Source of the DNA: JANQEA01 sp964466035
GTDB lineage: Bacteria; Bipolaricaulota; Bipolaricaulia; UBA7950; UBA9294
Direction of reading: 5' to 3'
Length of the DNA: 64,000 nt
Assembly: GCA_964466035.1 (NCBI GenBank)
Contig: CAYXLR010000006.1
Location: forward strand, 1-64,000
This document shows, piece by piece, positions 58,490 to 64,000 of this stretch. The notes below the pieces were generated by a model. The model saw only the letters and a list, made by a program, of their open reading frames with translations, was not told the DNA's origin and did no database searches. The stretch's first letter is position 1, and each line of letters starts with the position of its first letter. A program made the position numbers and the translations under genes.

Positions 58490-59445
58490 TCGCCTTCGGA
58501 GGACGCGTCGCGGTACCGTCCGACCTCCCGGTAGCGCCGGTACCGCGCCTCGACCAGCTTCTCCGGCTCCAGCTTCGTCAACCCGCCGATCTGCCGGACG
58601 AGCTCCGCTTTCAGGGCCGCCGCGGTCCGATCGAAGTCCTTGTGCGCGCCGCCGAGCGGCTCGGGGATCACGCCGTCGATCAGCCCCAGGTCGTGTAGCT
58701 GCTCCGCGGTCAGACGGAGCGCCTCGGCCGCCTCCTTCATCCGCTCCTTCTCCTTCCAGAGGATCACGGCGGCGCTCTCCGGACTGATCACCGTGTAGAT
58801 CGCGTTCTCGAGCATCAGGACGCGATCGGCGAGCCCGATCGCCAGCGCCCCACCCGAGCCGCCCTCCCCGATGACGACCGCGACGATCGGGACGCGAAGC
58901 CCGGTCATCGCGAGGAGGTTCTCGGCGATCGCGCCGCCGATGTTCGCCTCCTCCGACTCGAGCCCCGGATACGCCCCCGGCGTGTCGATCAGCGCGATCA
59001 CCGGGAATCCGAATCGCTCGGCCAGCTGCATCGCCCGGCGCGCCTTCCGGTACCCCTGCGGACGCGTCATCCCGAAGAACCGCTCCTTGTTCTCCTCGGT
59101 CGAGCGCCCCTTCTGCTGTCCGAGGACGACGACCGACCTTCCTTCGAGCCGGGCGAGCCCGGCCACCAGGGCCCTGTCGTCGCTGTCGATCCGATCGCCG
59201 TGGAGCTCGTAGAAGTCGGCGAAGACCGCGCCGATGTAATCGAGGGCGTACGGTCGCTTCGGATGCCGGGCGAGCCGCACCCGCTCCCAATCGCTCAGGT
59301 TCGCGTACCGCTCCTCCCGGAGCTCCTCGAGCTTCGCCTCGAGCCGCTCGATCTCCTTCGACAGGTCGATCCCGTCGGCGGCGTCCAGGTGCCTCAGCTC
59401 CTCGATCTTCGCCTCGAGGAGGTCGAGCGTTCGCTCGTCGCTCAC
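58486..59445 (-). CDS. accA: Acetyl-CoA carboxylase carboxyltransferase alpha subunit
   Basis: 319 residues. N-terminal coiled coil (about 5-55), then the crotonase-like core with RPYALDYI, GTRPQGYRKA-like MTRPQGYRKARRAM, ALIDTPGAYPG and GEGGSGGALAI. Carboxyl transfer to acetyl-CoA for fatty-acid synthesis. Start GTG 59445 overlaps the accD stop (GTGA). accB and accC are not here. Confidence 0.95.
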   Translation of the reverse strand: MSDERTLDLLEAKIEELRHLDAADGIDLSKEIERLEAKLEELREERYANLSDWERVRLARHPKRPYALDYIGAVFADFYELHGDRIDSDDRALVAGLARLEGRSVVVLGQQKGRSTEENKERFFGMTRPQGYRKARRAMQLAERFGFPVIALIDTPGAYPGLESEEANIGGAIAENLLAMTGLRVPIVAVVIGEGGSGGALAIGLADRVLMLENAIYTVISPESAAVILWKEKERMKEAAEALRLTAEQLHDLGLIDGVIPEPLGGAHKDFDRTAAALKAELVRQIGGLTKLEPEKLVEARYRRYREVGRYRDASSEGE

Positions 59446-60284
59446 GGCGCCTCCACGAAGAACCCGAGAAGCGAGGAGAGCTCGTCCCGCATCCCCTCGC
59501 GGGCGACGACGCGGTCGATCGCGCCGTGCTCGAACGCGAACGCGTCCGACTGGAAGTCCGACGGGAGCTCCTGCGCTATCGCGTTCTGGATCACCCGGCG
59601 TCCCGCGAATCCGATCAACGTGCCGCGCTCGGCGACGATGACGTCCCCGAGGCTCGCGATCGACGCCTGCACGCCGCCCGACGTCGGGTAAGTCATCACC
59701 GAGACGAACGGGAGCCCCGCCTCGGCCAGCTTGGCCCGGACGGCGACCGTTTTCGCCATCTGCAAGAGGGAGAAGAGCCCCTCTTGCAGCCGCGCCCCCC
59801 CGGACGACGACACGAGCACGAACGGGCGCCGCTCCTCGATCGCCGTCTCGATCCCGTGACAGATCTGCTCGCCGACGACCGACCCCATGCTCCCGCCGAC
59901 GAACCGGAAGTCCATCACGCCGATCACGACCGGGAATCCGGTGATCGTCGCCCGCCCGATCACGATCGCGTCGCGCAGGCCCGTCACCGCCTGCGCCTCC
60001 TGGATCCGCTCCGGATACGGCTTCCGGTCGGCGAACTCGAGCGGGTCGGCGGCGACGATCGGCAGGGTCGCGTCCTCGAAGCTCCCCTCGTCGACCAGGA
60101 GCCCGATCCGCTCGACCGCGGTGAGGAAGAAGTACTCCCCGCAGCTCGGACAGATGTTGTTGTTCTCGCGAACGCGCCGCTTGAAGACGAGCTCGCCGCA
60201 GGACTTGCACTTCATCCAAAGGCTCTCGTCCGGCTCCCGGTCGAGGTCGACGCGTAGATAGTCCTTCTCCTTGAAAATGGGCAT
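59442..60284 (-). CDS. accD: Acetyl-CoA carboxylase carboxyltransferase beta subunit
   Basis: 280 residues with the N-terminal zinc ribbon CKSCGELV...CPSCGEYF, then the GGSMGSVVGE and SSSGGARLQEG blocks. Pairs with AccA. Follows the DUF502 gene by 4 nt. Confidence 0.95.
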   Translation of the reverse strand: MPIFKEKDYLRVDLDREPDESLWMKCKSCGELVFKRRVRENNNICPSCGEYFFLTAVERIGLLVDEGSFEDATLPIVAADPLEFADRKPYPERIQEAQAVTGLRDAIVIGRATITGFPVVIGVMDFRFVGGSMGSVVGEQICHGIETAIEERRPFVLVSSSGGARLQEGLFSLLQMAKTVAVRAKLAEAGLPFVSVMTYPTSGGVQASIASLGDVIVAERGTLIGFAGRRVIQNAIAQELPSDFQSDAFAFEHGAIDRVVAREGMRDELSSLLGFFVEAP

Positions 60285-60288
60285 CCGA

Positions 60289-60984
60289 TCACTTCTCCGT
60301 GCGCTTGCGGAACGGGGAGAACCTGGGCCGTTTCGCCGCTTCCCTCTCCTTCACGGCGGCCTCCTTGAGGCTGTCGGGAAGGACCGAGCCGCTCGAGACG
60401 ACCATCGAAAGGGCGTCCTCGACCGGCATGTCGATGTAGGTCACGAGCCGCTCCGGGATGATCAGCATGTATCCGGACAGCGGGTTCGGCGCCGTCGGCG
60501 CGTAGACGAGGAGACACTTCTCTCCCGTGATGTCGCGGATGATGCCCAGATCCTCGTTCGTCACCAGGCCGAGGACGTTGATCCCGTCCTTCGGGTACTC
60601 GAACATGACGACCTTCTTGAACGACGTCGTCGATTCTCGGTTGAGCAGCGCGCCGGTGAACTGCTTCAGCGTCCCGTACATCTTCCGAACGCCGGGGAAC
60701 GAGAAGAAGATCCGCTCGAAGTAGTAGTGCAGCGTCCGGCCGACGAAGCTCCGGACGATGACCCCGATGACGAAGACGAGCAGAATCGTGATGATGATCC
60801 CGAGCCCGGGAATCCACCGTCCGAGGACCCGCTCGATCACCATCCCGAACGCCGTGTTCCTTCCGACCTGGCCGTCGATCAGATTGTAGAGGGCCCAGAT
60901 GATGAAAACGGTAGCGCCGACGGGGAGGATCGCGAGCAGTCCGCTGACGAACGTCGTCCGTAGCCAAACAAGGAATCTTTTCAT
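60289..60984 (-). CDS. DUF502 membrane protein
   Basis: 231 residues. Two membrane segments (about 10-35 and 58-82), then a cytoplasmic or extracytoplasmic domain with the family blocks FFSFPGVRKMYGTLKQF and VVMFEYPKDGI and PTAPNPLSGYM. Role unknown; in other bacteria a membrane-homeostasis role has been proposed. First gene of the accD-accA operon; a TATAAT box lies 35 nt upstream of its leader. Confidence 0.9.
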   Translation of the reverse strand: MKRFLVWLRTTFVSGLLAILPVGATVFIIWALYNLIDGQVGRNTAFGMVIERVLGRWIPGLGIIITILLVFVIGVIVRSFVGRTLHYYFERIFFSFPGVRKMYGTLKQFTGALLNRESTTSFKKVVMFEYPKDGINVLGLVTNEDLGIIRDITGEKCLLVYAPTAPNPLSGYMLIIPERLVTYIDMPVEDALSMVVSSGSVLPDSLKEAAVKEREAAKRPRFSPFRKRTEK

Positions 60985-61025
60985 CGCCCCTCGTTCATTG
61001 CGTATGTGAATGGCTGCTTGACCGA

Positions 61026-61031
61026 ATTATA
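61026..61031 (-). promoter_or_regulatory. Perfect -10 box of the DUF502-acc operon
   Basis: TATAAT on the minus strand (61031-61026); the -35 region is weak (CTTCTA). Leader about 35 nt with GAGGGG before ATG 60984. Confidence 0.45.
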
Positions 61032-61043
61032 GAGGATTCGGCG

Positions 61044-61049
61044 TATGAT
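61044..61049 (+). promoter_or_regulatory. Possible leaderless-type -10 box of the lytic transglycosylase gene
   Basis: TATGAT (61044-61049), 8 nt before ATG 61058. TTGACC at 61018-61023 is 20 nt upstream, which is longer than ideal. Confidence 0.35.
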
Positions 61050-61057
61050 AGAAGATC

Positions 61058-61618
61058 ATGCGACGATTCGCACCGTGGCGCGTCCGCGCCGGTCTGGTCC
61101 TCCTCGCCCTTCTCGCCGCCTACGCCGTGCTCGTCGGCCTCCGCATCCTCTACCCGATCGATCACACCGAGCGCCTCGCCGGCTTCGCGCGCCGGAACGG
61201 GATCGACCCGGCGCTGGTCGCTTCGGTCGTCCGGTGCGAGAGTCGGTTCGAGGCGACGGTCGTTTCCTCGCGCGGCGCGATCGGGCTGATGCAGATCGCG
61301 CCCGAAACGGGCGGGTGGATCGCGGAACAGCTCGGCGTTCCCGACTTCACGACCGACAGCCTTTACGATCCCGACTTCAACCTCCGCTTCGGCTCGTGGT
61401 ACTTGCGCTACCTCCTCGACCGATTCGGAGACCGGGACGAGGCGCTGATGGCCTACAACGCCGGCCCGAGTCGCGTCGATGGGTGGCTCGCGGGTGTCGG
61501 AGACGTCTTCCCGGAGACCCGCGCGTACGTCGAGCGCGTCGTGCGGGGTCTCCCGGTCTATCGGCTCTACTTCGCGTTCCCCTGGCTCCTTCGCATCACC
61601 CCATCCCTCCTGATTTAG
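61058..61618 (+). CDS. Membrane-anchored lytic transglycosylase (Slt-type)
   Basis: 186 residues. N-terminal membrane anchor (about 11-28), then the goose-lysozyme-like catalytic domain with CESRFEATVVSSRGAIGLMQI (in part; catalytic Glu in CESRF) and AYNAGPSRV. Cuts peptidoglycan glycan strands with 1,6-anhydro ends; acts in the periplasm. Divergent from the DUF502-acc operon. Confidence 0.9.
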   Translation: MRRFAPWRVRAGLVLLALLAAYAVLVGLRILYPIDHTERLAGFARRNGIDPALVASVVRCESRFEATVVSSRGAIGLMQIAPETGGWIAEQLGVPDFTTDSLYDPDFNLRFGSWYLRYLLDRFGDRDEALMAYNAGPSRVDGWLAGVGDVFPETRAYVERVVRGLPVYRLYFAFPWLLRITPSLLI

Positions 61619-61620
61619 CG

Positions 61621-61649
61621 TTGCACCGAGACGTGCCATGGGCTAGACT
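61621..61649 (+). promoter_or_regulatory. Predicted sigma-70-type promoter of acs
   Basis: TTGCAC (61621-61626), 17 nt, TAGACT (61644-61649). Leader about 40 nt with AGGAGG before GTG 61695. Confidence 0.55.
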
Positions 61650-61694
61650 TCGGCGCATTTTCTGACGCTACTGAACTGACATAGGAGGTTTCAC

Positions 61695-63644
61695 GTGTCT
61701 GACGGGATTCGGTGGGTAGAGAAGGATCCGACCGAGGAGAACGTCTACTGGCCGACGCGGGCGCTGAAGGAACGCGCGTGGGTCGCCGACGAGTCGATCT
61801 ACGAGGAGGCGAAGGCCGATCCGGTCGCGTTCTGGGCCGCACAGGCCGAGGAGCTCCACTGGTTCAAGCGGTGGGAGACGCCGTACGAATACGCACCCCA
61901 CAACTTCAAGTGGTTCGTGGGCGGGAAGCTCAACCTCTCGTACAACTCGCTCGATCGCCACATCGAGGCGGGACATGGAGACCGCATCGCGCTGATCTGG
62001 GAGCCGGAACCGATCGAAGAGGACGCCGTTCGGCTCACCTACAAGCAGCTCCACGAGCTGGTGTCGAAGTTCGCCAACGTCCTGAAGGGGCTCGGTGTCG
62101 AGAAAGGGGACGCCGTGGGGATCTACCTGCCGATGATCCCCGAGGCGGTCGTCGCGATGCAGGCGTGCGCCCGCATCGGTGCGCCGCATTCGGTCGTCTT
62201 CTCGGCGTTCAGCGCGGATTCGCTTCGCGATCGGATGGTCGACTGCGGCGCGAAGGTGGTCATCACCGCCGACGGCTACTTCCGACGCGGGAAGACGATC
62301 AACCTGAAGCGGAACGCCGACGCCGGCATCGCGAACACCGCGGTCGAGAAGCTGATCGTCGTCCGCCGAGCCGGCGACGACGTCGAGATGCAGGACGGGC
62401 GGGACCTGTGGTACCACGAGCTCATCGCGGACGCCACCGCCGACTGCCCGGCGGAGGAGATGGATTCCGAGGATCTCGCCTTCCTCCTCTACACGTCCGG
62501 AACGACCGGCAAGCCGAAGGGGATCATGCACACGACCGGCGGATACGCCGTTCAATCCCACTGCACGGGGAAATGGAACTTCGATCTGCACGACGGCGAC
62601 GTCTACTGGTGCACCGCCGACGTCGGATGGATCACCGGCCACACCTACATCAACTACAGCCCGCTGATGAACGGGGTGACCTCGCTGATGTACGAGGGAT
62701 CGCCCGACACGCCGGACAACGGACGGTTCTGGGCGATCATCGAGAAGCACAAGGTGACCCAGCTGTACACGGCGCCGACCGCCATCCGGATGTTCGTCAA
62801 ATGGGGCAACGAGTGGCCGAAAAAGTACGATCTCTCTTCGCTTCGGCTGCTCGGAACGGTCGGCGAGCCGATCAACGTGGACGCGTGGCTCTGGTACCAC
62901 GAGGTGATCGGCGGCGGCCGCTGCCCGATCATCGATACCTGGTGGCAGACCGAGACCGGCGCGAACATGGTCAACAACCTCCCTGGCATCGGACCGTTCA
63001 TCCCCACGGTGGCCGGCCGGCCGTTCCCGGGCGTCGTCGCCGACATCCTCGATTCCGGCGGTCAGTCGGTCGCGCCGGGGGACGGAGGGTACCTCTCGAT
63101 CCTCAATCCGTTCCCGCCGGCGCTCACCCGCGGGATCTACGGCGACATGGACCGATACAAGGTCCAGTACTTCGCCGAATACGGACCGGAGCGGTACTTC
63201 ACCAGTGACGGCGCGCGAAAGGACGAAGGCGGCAACGTCCGGATTACCGGCCGCGTCGACGACGTCATGAACGTCGCCGGTCACCGTCTCGCCACCGCCG
63301 AGGTGGAGAGCGCCCTGGCGCAGAACGACAAGGTCAGCGAGGTCGCCGTCGTCTCCAGGCCGCACGAGATGAAGGGCGAGGTCCCCGTTGCGTTTGTCCT
63401 GTTGCGGAAAGGCATCGAGCCCTCGGACGAGATCCGCAAGGAGCTGATCGCGACCGTCAACCAGGTGATCGGGCCGACGGGGCGGCCGGACCAGATCATC
63501 TTCGCCGCGGACGTGCCCAAGACCCGCAGCGGCAAGATCATGCGCCGGGTGTTGAAGGCGCTGGTTCGTCACGAGCCCGCCGGCGACCTCACCACACTTC
63601 AGAACCCCGAAAGCGTCGATCGGCTCAAAGAGCTGGTCGGCTGA
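61695..63644 (+). CDS. acs: Acetyl-CoA synthetase (AMP-forming)
   Basis: 649 residues. Adenylate-forming motif YTSGTTGKPKG, WWQTETG, and the C-terminal lysine motif KTRSGKIMRR (acetylation control site in Acs). Converts acetate, ATP and CoA to acetyl-CoA. The GTG start has AGGAGG 6 nt away. A SatP-like carrier starts 15 nt downstream, so uptake and activation of acetate are coupled. Confidence 0.95.
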   Translation: MSDGIRWVEKDPTEENVYWPTRALKERAWVADESIYEEAKADPVAFWAAQAEELHWFKRWETPYEYAPHNFKWFVGGKLNLSYNSLDRHIEAGHGDRIALIWEPEPIEEDAVRLTYKQLHELVSKFANVLKGLGVEKGDAVGIYLPMIPEAVVAMQACARIGAPHSVVFSAFSADSLRDRMVDCGAKVVITADGYFRRGKTINLKRNADAGIANTAVEKLIVVRRAGDDVEMQDGRDLWYHELIADATADCPAEEMDSEDLAFLLYTSGTTGKPKGIMHTTGGYAVQSHCTGKWNFDLHDGDVYWCTADVGWITGHTYINYSPLMNGVTSLMYEGSPDTPDNGRFWAIIEKHKVTQLYTAPTAIRMFVKWGNEWPKKYDLSSLRLLGTVGEPINVDAWLWYHEVIGGGRCPIIDTWWQTETGANMVNNLPGIGPFIPTVAGRPFPGVVADILDSGGQSVAPGDGGYLSILNPFPPALTRGIYGDMDRYKVQYFAEYGPERYFTSDGARKDEGGNVRITGRVDDVMNVAGHRLATAEVESALAQNDKVSEVAVVSRPHEMKGEVPVAFVLLRKGIEPSDEIRKELIATVNQVIGPTGRPDQIIFAADVPKTRSGKIMRRVLKALVRHEPAGDLTTLQNPESVDRLKELVG

Positions 63645-63659
63645 CGCGGAAAGGCACGA

Positions 63660-64000
63660 ATGAGCGCACAGAACAACACGCTGGCGAACGTTGGAGCTTT
63701 GGGTTTGGGCGGCTTCGCTCTCTCGACGTTCGTCTTGAACATCGTGAACGCGGGTCTGGTCGATTCGGCGACCCTCGGAATCGTCATGCCGGTCGCGATG
63801 TTCTACGGCGGCCTGGCCCAGTTCGCGGCCGGAATGTGGGACGTCCGGCGGGGCGACACGTTCGGAGCGACCTGTTTCTCGTCGTTCGGCGCGTTCTGGA
63901 TGGGGCTCGCCGCTTTCTTCTTCCTGCGACTGGCCGGGGTCCAGGGGTTCGCCGACGTCACGCCCGCCGGCATCGCGGTCGTCCTGGTCGCGTGGGGGCT
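63660..64000 (+). CDS. GPR1/FUN34/YaaH family acetate carrier (SatP-like), truncated by window end
   Basis: 113 codons to the window edge, no stop yet. Membrane segments at about 10-30 (GALGLGGFALSTFVLNIV), 42-62 and 80-105. GGLAQFAAGMWDVRRGDTFG and the SSFGAFW block are typical of this acetate/succinate-proton carrier family. Positioned right after acs, supporting acetate as substrate. Confidence 0.85.
   Translation, partial: MSAQNNTLANVGALGLGGFALSTFVLNIVNAGLVDSATLGIVMPVAMFYGGLAQFAAGMWDVRRGDTFGATCFSSFGAFWMGLAAFFFLRLAGVQGFADVTPAGIAVVLVAWG

Noticed and set aside
59442..60219. Fused accD-accA frame of 577 codons
   Set aside because: Both genes have complete own frames overlapping by 4 nt (GTGA); the long frame starts in the shadow of accD.
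1..64000. CRISPR arrays, rRNA genes, prophage or classical IS elements
   Set aside because: I looked for regularly spaced repeats, rRNA-like blocks, integrase/transposase motifs and found none besides the GxxExxY repeat units.

Overview
The window is a 64 kb piece of a G+C-rich (about two thirds G+C by eye), gene-dense bacterial chromosome of housekeeping and carbohydrate-metabolism character. I see no prophage, CRISPR array, rRNA or conventional insertion sequence. Soluble exported proteins with signal-peptidase-I type leaders, a periplasmic-type MalE without a lipobox, a lytic transglycosylase and a MalFG transporter suggest a diderm. The gene set (2-oxoacid:ferredoxin oxidoreductase, NosD-like exported protein, secreted GH57 enzyme, D104-type phosphofructokinase, acetyl-CoA synthetase beside a SatP-like carrier) fits an uncultured fermentative lineage. 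Bipolaricaulota/Acetothermia is my best guess, but the sequence does not prove it. A run of 100 Ns at 18984-19083 marks a scaffold gap, so this is a draft or metagenome assembly.

Layout. 1-6.1 kb: smpB; a small repeat-bounded element carrying a GxxExxY protein; a minus-strand operon serS - ABC ATPase - NosD-like - ABC permease. 6.1-19.8 kb: an RNase Z-like hydrolase, a class III aminotransferase, HU, a UvrD-type helicase fused to an Fe-S nuclease, rsfS and an LCP protein, amrA-mtaB-phoH, then a seven-PKD exported protein cut by the gap and the tail of a GNAT protein. 19.8-23.7 kb: an atypical response regulator, an ftsZ with an unusual N-terminal domain, a small membrane protein, and a tRNA(CAT)-RNase H-dtd-rpmF unit. 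23.7-34.8 kb: nitroreductase, tldD-tldE, nfeD-floA and a 43-codon ORF, a CDP-alcohol phosphatidyltransferase-like protein, ruvB, ribF, tsaB and rpmB. 34.8-39.7 kb: vorDBAC, a NUDIX hydrolase and a PEP/pyruvate-binding protein. 39.7-57.9 kb: a glucan/galactoside block with a GH13-like enzyme divergent from a ROK regulator, a GH36-like protein, secreted GH57, malEFG, cytoplasmic GH13, glgA, galT, then an aldolase-phosphofructokinase pair. 57.9-64 kb: hydrogenase-protease-like protein, accA, accD, DUF502, lytic transglycosylase, acs and a truncated SatP-like carrier.

How the parts work together. Outside the cell the GH57 enzyme would trim alpha-glucans. MalEFG imports the oligosaccharides (no ATPase is in the window) and the cytoplasmic GH13 hydrolyses them. 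GlgA and GalT connect to glycogen and galactose. Phosphofructokinase and aldolase feed glycolysis, the VOR complex oxidises 2-oxoacids with ferredoxin, and Acs/SatP handle acetate. The ROK protein, with a strong sigma-70-type promoter and an imperfect palindrome at its predicted start site, is the obvious local regulator.

The observations I rate highest are: (i) FtsZ preceded by a domain resembling DnaA domain I; (ii) at least nine genes whose -10-like hexamer lies 6-9 nt before the start codon, implying widespread leaderless transcripts; (iii) an RNase H gene starting 4 nt after a tRNA that lacks an encoded CCA, so tRNA 3' processing would itself create an almost leaderless mRNA; (iv) a MITE-like pair of inverted repeats, one enclosing the GxxExxY gene and one empty; (v) a NosD-F-Y-like transporter module without any nitrous-oxide reductase gene.
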